Positions 5,806 to 14,581 of a stretch of DNA of 16,306 nucleotides are shown piece after piece (position 1 is the first letter of the stretch; the number at the start of each line of letters is the position of its first letter). The DNA is taken from contig JAWXBW010000016.1 in the NCBI GenBank assembly GCA_034440395.1, positions 1 through 16,306 of the forward strand. Direction: 5' to 3'. The notes beneath the pieces are model-generated. The model was not told the origin of the DNA. It was given only the letters and a program-made list of their open reading frames with translations, and made no database searches. Origin of the DNA: JAAUTS01 sp034440395. Its GTDB lineage: Bacteria > Verrucomicrobiota > Verrucomicrobiia > Methylacidiphilales > JAAUTS01. A program made the position numbers and the translations under genes.

Positions 5806-7314
5806 CTAGGGATTCTTGAGATAAATATCGATCTTATCGTCATGGAAGACTCGCTCCCAGCCTGCCTGTGCGAGAGCCGCACCTAAGGATGTCTTAGCGG
5901 GTAACACAGCCGAGCTTACTCCAAAGGATTCCAGCTTCTGCATCCAGCCTTCTTTGAGCTGGAGAATCGGAAGATAGGTTTTCAAGATAAAGTCATCACG
6001 GTAGTAGTCTGTGCGGTCATCCATGAAAATTTTTATATCTGGACTAAACCGATAAACCAAAGCACCACCCAAATTATCCGTGTTGAACATTCGAGAAAAT
6101 TTTTCAGGATGTTGCGCAATATAATCACCAGCTGCTTTACTAAGTCGGATGTCGGGAAGATCATGAGGTAACTTCGTAGGAGCTAACCAAACGAGGCTGA
6201 TCCATAAGACGGCTAATAGTGGAACGTAGTAACGATGAGTTTTACCTTGTAACTGCTCCTGACCAATCTGAATCATACGCTTGCTGAAATTTGGTTGGAT
6301 TTGTTGGAGGTACTCCGTGCCTAGACGGGCTAGGATAGGTGCCACCACGAGGACAAAAAGATTCACGTGCCGGACGGAGTGCAGGGCCAAGTGAAGAAAG
6401 ACGATAACACAACCCAGTTCCGCCCACGTCAAACGTTTACGGCCAAAAGCCATTAGGACAATCAAAAGCAGTACGCTCGCCTCAAACAGATAAACATTGA
6501 GGCTAGGGCTTGTAAAAGGCGGCATGAACTCGGTCCACAGCTTAAGACTTTCGAGATTCAGGTAACTCAGGATATTCCGATGTAAATCCCAGCCATAGGG
6601 GTTGATCAGGCTAACGAGTAGGCAGACTATCAGCACTGCCGCAAAGAGTGCGGCTTGCTGCATTTTTTCCTGACGACGTGATTGCCAAAAGTCCAGCAGT
6701 GCGGCGATGGAAAAGATACCGCAAAGAATAAATCCAACAAAAAATCCTCCGTGGAGGTTACACCAGAAAAGCATAAGAAGCGGTAAGCCACAAAGGATAG
6801 GAATATTTTTCCTCCACGATTCTACGTTATTATAAACCCTCTCTAAAATCAAAAGGAAGATAGAAAAAAAGAGGTAAGTGAAAACGTGTGGGCGGGTTAA
6901 GTCGTGCATGGTCATGACCATCCACGTGCAAAACGCTAGAACCATGGCTAAAAGAAAATGGCTGCGTTGCGCTAACATGCGCTGAACCACAATCAGGGGT
7001 ATAAGGTTGTAAAGAAAACTACATACTACCATGACGAGAGCTATGCCGCCTACCTGCTGTAAGGCTCCTGCCATCACTTGAAAAAGCCATTGGTAAAGAA
7101 TCCACGGTTGGTCAGGAACGGTGTAGGAAAAGAGGTCGTGGGTTGGGAGTGTTTTGTGTTCCCACAACCATTGACCTGTTTTCAACTGCCAGCCCGTTCC
7201 CGGATCACCTAAAGGCCCTTGGGGATTGAGTAGCGTATAGGTGAGGCCTATGAGGAGTAAAAGCAGCGAGAGCGCAGGGAGGAATTTTCTGAGCTCAGGG
7301 TGGTCGGGCGACAT
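5806..7314 (-). CDS. Polytopic GT-C-like membrane protein of unknown function
   Basis: The protein has 502 residues, with about ten hydrophobic segments in the first 380 and a soluble C-terminal domain. After the first helix comes 'LGDPGTGWQLKTGQWLW' (35-51), then 'LPTHDLFSYT' (56-65), 'TRPHVFTYLF' (140-149) and 'WCNLHGGFFVG' (184-194). This is the pattern of a large bacterial family distantly related to PMT/ArnT-type GT-C transferases, where an Asp in the first loop is followed by a 'HD.FSYT' element. The tail contains 'NTDNLGGALVYRF' and 'IFMDDRTDYYRDDF'. Its start lies 7 nt after the RND gene stop, so it is co-transcribed with it and may add a sugar or other group to a lipid the RND protein exports. 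That function is a guess; the membrane topology is not. Confidence 0.65.
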   Translation of the reverse strand: MSPDHPELRKFLPALSLLLLLIGLTYTLLNPQGPLGDPGTGWQLKTGQWLWEHKTLPTHDLFSYTVPDQPWILYQWLFQVMAGALQQVGGIALVMVVCSFLYNLIPLIVVQRMLAQRSHFLLAMVLAFCTWMVMTMHDLTRPHVFTYLFFSIFLLILERVYNNVESWRKNIPILCGLPLLMLFWCNLHGGFFVGFILCGIFSIAALLDFWQSRRQEKMQQAALFAAVLIVCLLVSLINPYGWDLHRNILSYLNLESLKLWTEFMPPFTSPSLNVYLFEASVLLLIVLMAFGRKRLTWAELGCVIVFLHLALHSVRHVNLFVLVVAPILARLGTEYLQQIQPNFSKRMIQIGQEQLQGKTHRYYVPLLAVLWISLVWLAPTKLPHDLPDIRLSKAAGDYIAQHPEKFSRMFNTDNLGGALVYRFSPDIKIFMDDRTDYYRDDFILKTYLPILQLKEGWMQKLESFGVSSAVLPAKTSLGAALAQAGWERVFHDDKIDIYLKNP

Positions 7315-7321
7315 AAAGAAG

Positions 7322-10087
7322 TTATGTTAACTTGCTCTTAGTTTTACGTTCATCTAAGAGGACGAGAATCTGGGGTAAAACAACGGCACTGGAAATGAAG
7401 CAGAGAAACACGCTCATACTCATGACTAAACCTAAGCTCACAAGCCCGGGGTGTTGTCCTGTAAGCATGGAGGCAAAGCCGTAAATTGTGGTTAGCGCAG
7501 AAAGGAGAATAGCTTTCCCCGTGCTGCCAGCGAACAAGCCAAACTTACCATCTTCATCGTGCCGATCTATGACGTAAACTCCATAGGCCACGCCTATCCC
7601 AATGACCAAAGGTAAGGCAATAATATTGGCGGGATTAAAGGCTATGTTAAATAAGGCCATGAGTCCCAGAGACCAAACGACGCCGACGAATAAGGGTATT
7701 AGGGAAAGGGCAATGCGCAGCGGATCACGGAAATGGATGCTGACCATAATTAGAATAGCTAGTAATGCCCATAACGAAGCTCCGAGGTAGCTGTCACGTA
7801 GAACGGCGATATAAGTATAATTTTGCACAGGTGTGCCGGTAGCGGATGGATCGACGGAACGTAAATCTTTCACAAAACGTTCACTGGCATCCCGTTCCCA
7901 AATATTCTCTTTCGGGTTTACTTCTAATAAAACTCTACCTGTAGGAGCGATGTATCGTGCGAGAGCTTGTGGAGGTAAGTCCTCCATGTTGACAGGGTTA
8001 TCTAGGTCGAATTTTTTCAAGAAATCTAGATCTCCTTGGATGGTGCCGAAAAGTTCAAATTGATATTTATTAAGTCTTTTTGCCGCCTCGTCTTGGCTAA
8101 GGTTTTCGAGGCTCTGGAGACTTGATTCCAGCGCAGGAACTAAACGGTCGAAAATTTTTAAGGCCTGCTTTACGCGTGAGTCATTTACTTGAGCAAACTT
8201 GGAGGCTTCCTGCTGCCCTTCTTGGCAGTATTTTAAGAGAAGCGCAAGGTTGGTCTTAGCTTTCGCAACATCGACCTGTGAGCGGACATCAATATTCAGT
8301 TTCGTGCCGCTAAGCTCTTTTTTAATTTCGGCCAAGATGGGTAATTTTAATTCCTGATTTTCAGGAATAATTTTTGTCGGAGACATGACATCGCGAACAC
8401 TCGGCATGGCTTCTAACTTAGCGGTCTTGATTTTAGCGTCCTCTAAATTATCGGCGAGGATGACGCCAAAAAGAAAGGACAAGGCGGGAGATTCCACTAA
8501 ATGCCGAGCTAACTGAACCGACTCTAAGTTAGGGCTTTGCATGTTCAGTAAATTATAGTCGAACTTAATGCGGGTGATTTGCCATGCACAAAATGCGGTG
8601 AAAAGAGTGACAATGACAAGAATAAGAACAGGTCTTGCCACTAGGATGCCATCTACTTTACGACCGAATTCTGTCTGCATCTGTAAGTGATCGAAGCGTT
8701 CGCCTACTTTGCGGCGATCCCAGACGGTGATCATTGCGGGAAGGAGGACGAGGCTAGCAAGCAAACAAAAAATAAGACCCATGCTCGCAATAAGCCCTAA
8801 CTCTGCTAGGCCCACAAAATCGTTAAAGCACATGGTAAAGAAAGCAATTGCGGTGGTGAGCCCGCCAGTCAAAATAGCGATACCTGTGGTCTGGAGGGTA
8901 TTTTTAAAGGCTTCATCAATACTGAAACCTTTAAGACGCTCTTCTTGGTAGCGCCCGGTTATTTGGATGCTAAAGTCTATGCCTAGGCCCATCAACATGA
9001 GGACGAAGGCTTGGGAGATGATGTTGAGGTGACCTACACCAAGCACCGCAAATCCTAAAGACCAGGACAACGCAAAGACTAGGGCAATGAGCGCCAGTAA
9101 AGGACGCGCAATTTCTTTATAGACAACAAAAAAAGAGATGGCGATTAGGCTCAAGGCTAGGATGGCAGCAAAGGTCATATCCTTATCGGTTTGCTCTAAT
9201 TCATCGGCCATTAAAACTGGTTCGCCTGTGAGTCCGATTTTCACTTCTGGGTGTTGCGCCTTCACTCGGGCAATCATGAGCCTAAGTTTTTTAATTGTTT
9301 CTTTATGGGGAGAAAAGCTCTCGCTGTCCCCTTTCCCCGGAGTGATCATCATCAGGAAAAGCTTAGAATCCTCAAATTGAAGATATTGGTTGCGCAGTAT
9401 TTCACGGTCAATCATGGCCTCTTGTTCATTGACTGGATTGGACTGGGTTGGCGTGACCAAGGTGCTGACTGGTGCTGAAAGTTGTTTGGCTAATTTATCT
9501 AAATCTTTGATCATGCGCTCGGCATAGAGCTCTAGATCATCGAGACTACCTTTTTTACCTTTAGTCTCGGCCACGCGGTCGAACTGGCTGATCGCTCCAT
9601 CAAGGAGTGTGTTCAAATTAACGGTCTTACCAGGTTTTCCTTGAAGAAGGCTTCTCTGATTTTTTAATTGGGCAAGAATTGCTTTTAGTTCCTCTGGAGT
9701 CTGGAAGAGGAGAAAGTGGGGCCGCAGTCGTGAAAGATCATTCTTATAATAAACAGAGTCGATTTCTTGAGTGTTCCAATCTTTCAGCTCTACACTCAGG
9801 GCATCAACAGCACTACGATTTTTTTCAAAGTCCGGGCCTTGCACCACAATAAGAATGGGGTCAGCGGCCTGAAATTCTTTTTGGTAATCAAGGAAGTAGC
9901 GCAGCACTTCCGAGTCTTGGCGGATGAGAGCGTTAACGTCATTGACAACCCCTAACTTTGTCGCCGCCAGCCAAACTCCAACGGCACAAAAAAAAGTAGA
10001 AGTGAGAATTACTTTCCATGGGTGCTGGCAAGAAATCTGCGCCACGAAGCCTAGTATTTTTTGAAGGAACGTGCGTAGGCTTTTCAT
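7322..10087 (-). CDS. MMPL-family RND exporter, HpnN-like
   Basis: The 921-residue inner-membrane protein is built as two MMPL halves. Each half has one helix, a large periplasmic loop (about 47-300 and 505-755) and five helices. The first half carries 'TGEPVLMADELEQTDKDM' (287-304) and the TM4 motif 'GLGIDFSIQITGRYQEE' (367-383) with the proton-relay Asp371. The second half has 'GIGVAYGVYVIDR' (830-842), where the matching position is Ala834. Both periplasmic loops include long helical, charged stretches. Length and motifs fit HpnN, which moves hopanoids to the outer membrane. No hopanoid synthesis gene is in the window, so another lipid is possible. It follows the pyrophosphatase by 29 nt and precedes the GT-C-like gene by 7 nt. 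No Shine-Dalgarno is present. Confidence 0.78.
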   Translation of the reverse strand: MKSLRTFLQKILGFVAQISCQHPWKVILTSTFFCAVGVWLAATKLGVVNDVNALIRQDSEVLRYFLDYQKEFQAADPILIVVQGPDFEKNRSAVDALSVELKDWNTQEIDSVYYKNDLSRLRPHFLLFQTPEELKAILAQLKNQRSLLQGKPGKTVNLNTLLDGAISQFDRVAETKGKKGSLDDLELYAERMIKDLDKLAKQLSAPVSTLVTPTQSNPVNEQEAMIDREILRNQYLQFEDSKLFLMMITPGKGDSESFSPHKETIKKLRLMIARVKAQHPEVKIGLTGEPVLMADELEQTDKDMTFAAILALSLIAISFFVVYKEIARPLLALIALVFALSWSLGFAVLGVGHLNIISQAFVLMLMGLGIDFSIQITGRYQEERLKGFSIDEAFKNTLQTTGIAILTGGLTTAIAFFTMCFNDFVGLAELGLIASMGLIFCLLASLVLLPAMITVWDRRKVGERFDHLQMQTEFGRKVDGILVARPVLILVIVTLFTAFCAWQITRIKFDYNLLNMQSPNLESVQLARHLVESPALSFLFGVILADNLEDAKIKTAKLEAMPSVRDVMSPTKIIPENQELKLPILAEIKKELSGTKLNIDVRSQVDVAKAKTNLALLLKYCQEGQQEASKFAQVNDSRVKQALKIFDRLVPALESSLQSLENLSQDEAAKRLNKYQFELFGTIQGDLDFLKKFDLDNPVNMEDLPPQALARYIAPTGRVLLEVNPKENIWERDASERFVKDLRSVDPSATGTPVQNYTYIAVLRDSYLGASLWALLAILIMVSIHFRDPLRIALSLIPLFVGVVWSLGLMALFNIAFNPANIIALPLVIGIGVAYGVYVIDRHDEDGKFGLFAGSTGKAILLSALTTIYGFASMLTGQHPGLVSLGLVMSMSVFLCFISSAVVLPQILVLLDERKTKSKLT

Positions 10088-10116
10088 AAATAATAGGCTA
10101 TAGTTGCTCGGAGCTT

Positions 10117-12282
10117 TTAACGTGAGTTTGCGTTGTAAGCTTGAACGATCGGTGCTTTTTCCACGGGCATATTATTTTCCACTTTGCCTTCTTTAGGTAC
10201 AAAGAAAATGGGGATGATCAAGATGGCGACAATATTCACTACTTTAATCATAGGGTTAATGGCGGGACCTGAGGTGTCCTTATAAGGATCTCCCACCGTA
10301 TCACCTGTCACTGCGGCGGCATGGGCAAAGGAACCTTTTCCGCCGTAGTTACCTTGTTCGATATATTTTTTAGCGTTATCCCAAGCTCCACCGCTGGAGG
10401 TCATGGCGATGGCGACGAAGAGTCCCGTTACAATGGTTCCCACGAGAAGCCCACCAAGAACAACGGGGCCTAAGATGACGGGAAAAGCAGCTACCACTAC
10501 AACCATAACGACGGGAAGAAGTGCGGGAAAGATCATCTCGCGGAGAGCGGACTTCGTTACGATATCCACGCAGGCAGCGTAATCAGGCTTATCTGTTCCT
10601 GTGAGAATGCCAGGACGCTCGACGAGCTGACGTCTGACTTCGCGCACGACGGCACCAGCGGCCTTACTGACGGCATCCATACTATAAGCGGTGAAGATGA
10701 AAGGGAGAAGACCGCCCAAGAAAAGACCGATGATAACTTTAGGTTGTTCAAGTGAAAATTCAAAAACTTCATTGGGAACATAGACTTTCAACTCATGCAC
10801 ATACGAGCCGAATAAGACTAAGGCGGCCAAACCTGCGGAAGCGATGGCATAACCCTTCGTGACGGCTTTCATGGTATTACCAACGGCATCGAGATCGTCC
10901 GTGATTAAGCGGACATCTTTGGGTAAGTCAGCCATGACGGCGATACCGCCTGCGTTATCGGTGATGGGACCAAAAGCGTCTAGGGAAATGATGATGCCTG
11001 CCATACTCAACATGGCCATGACGGCAATGGCAATACCGTAAAGTCCCGCAAATTCAAAGGTACATAGAATGGCGATTCCGATACATCCTACGGGTAAGGC
11101 CGTGGCGTGTTGGCCGAGGGCTAAGCCTGTGATGATATTGGTGGCATGACCCGTTTCGCAAGCTTTAGCCAGATTTTGGACAGGGCTATATTCTGTTGCT
11201 GTATAATAATTCGTAATTAAAACAACCACGAAGGTCATGACTAAACCGGTTAAGGCGGCAAAATAAATATCCCAAGCTGAGCGAAGGATACCGCCGATTT
11301 CTAAGCCTTGGGGGAAGAGCGTGAGGGTGATGGGTAAAAGAATAACCGCCGTGATCGTGGCGCTCACTAAAACACCACCACGTAAGAGTTGACTAGGGCC
11401 GCCTTGCTTGAAATTAACAAATAAAATACCGGCAATGGCTCCCAAGACTGAGATGGCGCCGACAATGAAGGGGTAGGCAATGGCAGATTGAACGATGGCA
11501 GGATCTGCGCCTTCTTTGCTGCCCAGAATGAGGAATGCAGTCAGAACCGCACCTATTAGACTGACGACGTAGGTTTCAAAAACATCTGCGGCCATACCTG
11601 CACAGTCGCCCACGTTATCGCCTACGTTATCAGCGATGGTGGCTGGATTCCGAGGATCGTCCTCATCTAAGTTACTTTCAATTTTACCTACTAAGTCGGC
11701 TCCGACGTCCGCTGCCTTGGTGTAAATACCACCACCCAAGCGGGCAAAAACACTGATCAAGCTACTTCCTAAGGCCAGACCTACTAAGCTATCAATAGCC
11801 GCCTTCATTCCCATATACTGAGATACGAATAAATAGAAAACGCCGACACTTAATAAAGCTAATCCAACCACGAGCATGCCCGTGACCGCACCCCCATTGA
11901 AAGCGACCCGGAGAGCCTTCGTGCGACTGATACTGGCGGCAAAGGCCGTGCGAACATTCGCTAAAACAGCAATCCGCATCCCTAAATAACCCGCTAACAA
12001 GCTAAAAGCTGCACCGACTAAAAAGCCGACGCTCACGGCCCAACCATCTCTCAGAAACCAGAGTAGAATGAAGAGCCCAACGGAAATCACGCTGATGGTA
12101 ATTACTTGGCGATTGAGGTAAGCTTTAGCGCCTTGTTGAATGGCTAAGGCAATCTCCTGCATCTTATCGTTTCCAGGAGATTGGCGAAAAATCCAAGCAA
12201 TCAAGCCCCCCGCAAAAGCTAAACCTAACAACGATGCTACTAAAGAAATAGGCACCCCAAATTCACGTAACATAGTTTCCAT
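10117..12282 (-). CDS. hppA: Membrane-bound proton-pumping pyrophosphatase, K+-independent type
   Basis: This integral membrane enzyme hydrolyses pyrophosphate and pumps protons outward. The diagnostic motifs are complete: 'DVGADLVGKIE' (192-202), 'DNVGDNVGDCAGMAADVFE' (218-236), 'DAFGPITDNAGGIA' (about 435-448), and near the C-terminus 'GGAWDNAKKYIE' and 'GDTVGDPYKDTSGPAINP'. The subtype signature reads 'GNTMKAVTKGYAI', with Lys472 and Thr475 where K+-dependent enzymes have Ala and Gly. This predicts a K+-independent H+ pump. I chose ATG 12282 (721 residues); an upstream TTG at 12339 would add 19 residues unlike the family N-terminus, and ATG 12273 is also possible. It opens a probable three-gene unit with the RND and GT-C-like genes. 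Confidence 0.93.
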   Translation of the reverse strand: METMLREFGVPISLVASLLGLAFAGGLIAWIFRQSPGNDKMQEIALAIQQGAKAYLNRQVITISVISVGLFILLWFLRDGWAVSVGFLVGAAFSLLAGYLGMRIAVLANVRTAFAASISRTKALRVAFNGGAVTGMLVVGLALLSVGVFYLFVSQYMGMKAAIDSLVGLALGSSLISVFARLGGGIYTKAADVGADLVGKIESNLDEDDPRNPATIADNVGDNVGDCAGMAADVFETYVVSLIGAVLTAFLILGSKEGADPAIVQSAIAYPFIVGAISVLGAIAGILFVNFKQGGPSQLLRGGVLVSATITAVILLPITLTLFPQGLEIGGILRSAWDIYFAALTGLVMTFVVVLITNYYTATEYSPVQNLAKACETGHATNIITGLALGQHATALPVGCIGIAILCTFEFAGLYGIAIAVMAMLSMAGIIISLDAFGPITDNAGGIAVMADLPKDVRLITDDLDAVGNTMKAVTKGYAIASAGLAALVLFGSYVHELKVYVPNEVFEFSLEQPKVIIGLFLGGLLPFIFTAYSMDAVSKAAGAVVREVRRQLVERPGILTGTDKPDYAACVDIVTKSALREMIFPALLPVVMVVVVAAFPVILGPVVLGGLLVGTIVTGLFVAIAMTSSGGAWDNAKKYIEQGNYGGKGSFAHAAAVTGDTVGDPYKDTSGPAINPMIKVVNIVAILIIPIFFVPKEGKVENNMPVEKAPIVQAYNANSR

Positions 12283-12380
12283 AATTTTATAATAAAAGTG
12301 CTTACTCTCCTGTACGACAGAACTTAAGCAGTGAATCAAAGTAAATGAAACGACCTGACAGGCAATCCTATTCTATGAGA

Positions 12381-12427
12381 GCATTGCAAGACAGTTGCTG
12401 ACACCAAAAGGTGTGGCCTCGCAATGC
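12381..12427. other. Two-tier hairpin between transglutaminase and pyrophosphatase genes
   Basis: An outer stem GCATTGC/GCAATGC (12381-12387 and 12421-12427) encloses an inner hairpin ACACC-AAAA-GGTGT (12401-12414). It sits about 35 nt past the stop of the transglutaminase gene and about 100 nt before the pyrophosphatase ATG. There is no T-run after it on the minus strand, so a standard intrinsic terminator is not shown. It could mark the transcript boundary or a leader structure of hppA. Confidence 0.3.
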
Positions 12428-12461
12428 GTGTTTAACGAACCACTTACTGCTCAGTATTCTC

Positions 12462-13316
12462 TCAAGCAGGAGTCAAACGCACGGTCACTTCCATTCCGCC
12501 ATAAAATTGGGAGCCGCCATGGTAGGTGCCGCTGACGGGCATGACACCACGGGGGTGGGAGCTCACTCCAGTGACGATGTGTTTTTGCGAGGTCGGTTCG
12601 TTTAAGGTGGGGTCGTAGCCGCACCAGCCCCAATCGGGGTGATAAATCTCAATCCAAGCGTGGGTGGAGGCTCGGCCAGCGGCAGAGGCGGCGCAATCCA
12701 AATAACCACTGGCAAAACGCACGGCCAAGCCCAAGGGACGGGCGGCCTCCATCATCAGGGTAGCCATGTCGCGGCAGGAGCCGGAGGATTGGCGCAAAGT
12801 TTCAAGAGGTGATTGGACGCCGCGCTCTTCCCTCCGACGGTATTGGATGTGGCGATGAATCCAATCGTTTAAACCAGTGGCCAAGGCAATGGCATCAGTG
12901 GGTTTGGCCATAAAAGCTTGCAAGCGCACCCACGTTTCGAGTTCCTTCCTCTCCGCAGGGTAAACGGACTGGAGGTAACCTTGAAGCACGGGGAGTTCCA
13001 TTTCAGGATAGGTTACGGGATACGGACTGGTGGGCTTGGCGGCAGGATTGGGCACACTAATCGGCGAGCCATGGCGTAGGATGGTCTCGACTCGAATAGA
13101 CAATTCCTTAGACGGTTCAAGAAAATCGACCCACGCAATGGAGTTGCCGAATACGTCTCGTTGCCAAGAGATGCGATGAGCCGGCCTGATACCGAGGGAG
13201 AGGGATTCGACTTGGACATCGTGCCCCTCGCGCGGGCGAATGACGAGGCGATGGGTACCAAAGGTGACCGGTTGGTGGTAGCGGTAGACGGTTTCGTGGA
13301 GGATATGGCGTCTCAT
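12462..13316 (-). CDS. Transglutaminase-like protein with N-terminal beta domain
   Basis: The protein has 284 residues. The N-terminal part 'HETVYRYHQPVTFGTHRLVI' to about 85 is the bacterial transglutaminase N-terminal domain (PF08379 type). The catalytic core carries the papain-like triad: Cys181 in 'SSGSCRDMATLMMEAARPLG', His219 in 'STHAWIEIY' and Asp235 in 'GYDPT'. Family members are cytoplasmic Cys proteases or amide-bond enzymes of mostly unknown substrate. No signal peptide is present. It follows a second transglutaminase-like gene by 54 nt and is probably co-transcribed with it. In many bacteria such pairs sit with alpha-E and ATP-grasp proteins for a peptide-like product, but neither partner is in this window. 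There is no Shine-Dalgarno. Confidence 0.85.
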   Translation of the reverse strand: MRRHILHETVYRYHQPVTFGTHRLVIRPREGHDVQVESLSLGIRPAHRISWQRDVFGNSIAWVDFLEPSKELSIRVETILRHGSPISVPNPAAKPTSPYPVTYPEMELPVLQGYLQSVYPAERKELETWVRLQAFMAKPTDAIALATGLNDWIHRHIQYRRREERGVQSPLETLRQSSGSCRDMATLMMEAARPLGLAVRFASGYLDCAASAAGRASTHAWIEIYHPDWGWCGYDPTLNEPTSQKHIVTGVSSHPRGVMPVSGTYHGGSQFYGGMEVTVRLTPA

Positions 13317-13370
13317 CTGAAAATTTTTTGGACTGGCGCACCCAGAGGATAGTTGCGCTATTGGGCTAGA

Positions 13371-14231
13371 TCAGAATGTTGCGGGCTGGTCTAGCGTTAC
13401 GGCAGTGCTTTCCTGTTGGGCTCGGGTGAGCGGTTGGAAATTGGGGTCGGTGCATTGGCATGTGACGGTTTTCCCGAGGAATTGTATGGGGCCGAAGATG
13501 GTGCAGACGGAAACATCCGCAGCATCCCGCCCGCTGCCGATTCGCACCAAACCATTTAGCGCGGCTAAGCGGGTGGGGTCGAAGACGATCCATGCTCCGC
13601 CGATGTAGGCCTCAAAGCAGGCGTGGAAGTCCTGCGGGATGAGGTTATACGCATAAGCACTTAAATAACGGGCGGGGATGTTCAGAGCACGGCAAAGGGC
13701 GATGGCAAGATGACTAAAATCCCGGCACACCCCAGCTTGCATGGTGACGGTGTCGAAGGCGGAGACCTCGGAATCGGTCACTCCAGGAAGATATTCGACG
13801 TTGGCGAAAATCCAGTCGTCAATAGCGAGGACTTGATCGTAGCCAGGGTTGAGGTTGCCGAACTTCTGGCGGGCGAAACGACCTAGCCGATCAGACTCGC
13901 AGTAGCGACTAGAAAAAACGTAGGGTAGGACGCGGGGATCAAGCTGCGCTGGACTGAATTTGCGCAGCTCATCAGGACTAATCTGGCGACTGAAAGTAGT
14001 CACGTCTGCTTTGTAATCGACCCGAAGATGCGTGCCGCCAGAAACGACCACGCGGTCAAAGCAGTTCATATCAGGCTGGGTGACAATCAACTCGCTTGAC
14101 ATGCCGTTGGAAAGAATGAAGCTTTCTTGGATCGGAGTCTGCAGACCCATGGCCCGCGCCCGAATGCTAAAGAACATGGTGGACGGCCCTAAAACTTGGT
14201 ATTCAAGGGAAGATGAGACTTGGAAGTTCAT
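13371..14231 (-). CDS. Second transglutaminase-like protein
   Basis: The protein has 286 residues. The N-terminal beta region contains 'LEYQVLGPSTMFFSIRARA' and differs strongly from that of the downstream paralogue. The core has Cys169 in 'QAGVCRDFSHLAIALCRALN', His203 in 'DFHACFEAYI' and Asp218 in 'VFDPTR', a complete triad. 'IPARYLSAYAYN' follows the nucleophile helix as usual. The C-terminal tail of about 65 residues contains three Cys (243, 258, 260), including a CQC pair, which could bind metal or be incidental. No signal peptide is seen. The ATG at 14231 has no Shine-Dalgarno; the bases before it instead read CCTCCC. It is the first gene of a two-gene unit preceded by a 350-nt gap, so its promoter probably lies there. 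Confidence 0.83.
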   Translation of the reverse strand: MNFQVSSSLEYQVLGPSTMFFSIRARAMGLQTPIQESFILSNGMSSELIVTQPDMNCFDRVVVSGGTHLRVDYKADVTTFSRQISPDELRKFSPAQLDPRVLPYVFSSRYCESDRLGRFARQKFGNLNPGYDQVLAIDDWIFANVEYLPGVTDSEVSAFDTVTMQAGVCRDFSHLAIALCRALNIPARYLSAYAYNLIPQDFHACFEAYIGGAWIVFDPTRLAALNGLVRIGSGRDAADVSVCTIFGPIQFLGKTVTCQCTDPNFQPLTRAQQESTAVTLDQPATF

Positions 14232-14581
14232 GAAGGGAGGCTGAATAATTGAGTTCTAAAACGGATTTTCAGCACTAGCAAGACTTTTTAAAGTGATCCC
14301 CTCGCCTCCGAGTTGCTTCATGGAAGAACATTCTGATTTTCAAAGTATCCCCATCTATAGACACGCACTCATTTCTTCTGATGCGCTTTCACCCGCAAAG
14401 ATTTTTTCTTAAGTGTTAAAGTTTAAGTTTTGGTGAACTTTAGGAGCCTGGTAGGGTAAGTACTTTACCGATACAGCCAAGTTCGCAAGCCAGAGGCTGT
14501 CTCACACACCTCGATCATTGGTCATTTTATTCCCAGCCTATGGAGAGGGGGCTTAATATGAAGCCCCCTCCACCAGGCCTC
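14232..14581. other. Gene-free stretch between rhodopsin and transglutaminase genes
   Basis: I find no gene on either strand. The stretch holds a strong hairpin just after the rhodopsin stop (14545-14570) and a small one, GGTAA/TTACC (14455-14469). It should contain the promoter of the transglutaminase pair. The only candidate I see on the minus strand is TTGCTA, 17 nt, TAGAAC, about 20 nt before the ATG, which is a weak match. Confidence 0.4.
14545..14570 (-). terminator. Hairpin after the rhodopsin gene
   Basis: GAGGGGGCTT (14545-14554) pairs perfectly with AAGCCCCCTC (14561-14570) around a 6-nt AT-rich loop, 11 nt past the rhodopsin stop. The 10-bp, mostly G-C stem is very stable. On the minus strand no T-run follows, so it may act as a Rho-assisted end or as a 3' shield of the mRNA rather than a textbook intrinsic terminator. 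Confidence 0.55.

Noticed and set aside
12283..12339. Extended start of the pyrophosphatase at a TTG
   Set aside because: The added 19 residues are unlike any hppA N-terminus, and the ATG at 12282 directly precedes the first membrane helix.
12381..12427. Intrinsic terminator of the transglutaminase unit
   Set aside because: Two stems are present, but no T-run follows on the minus strand, so I list it only as a hairpin.
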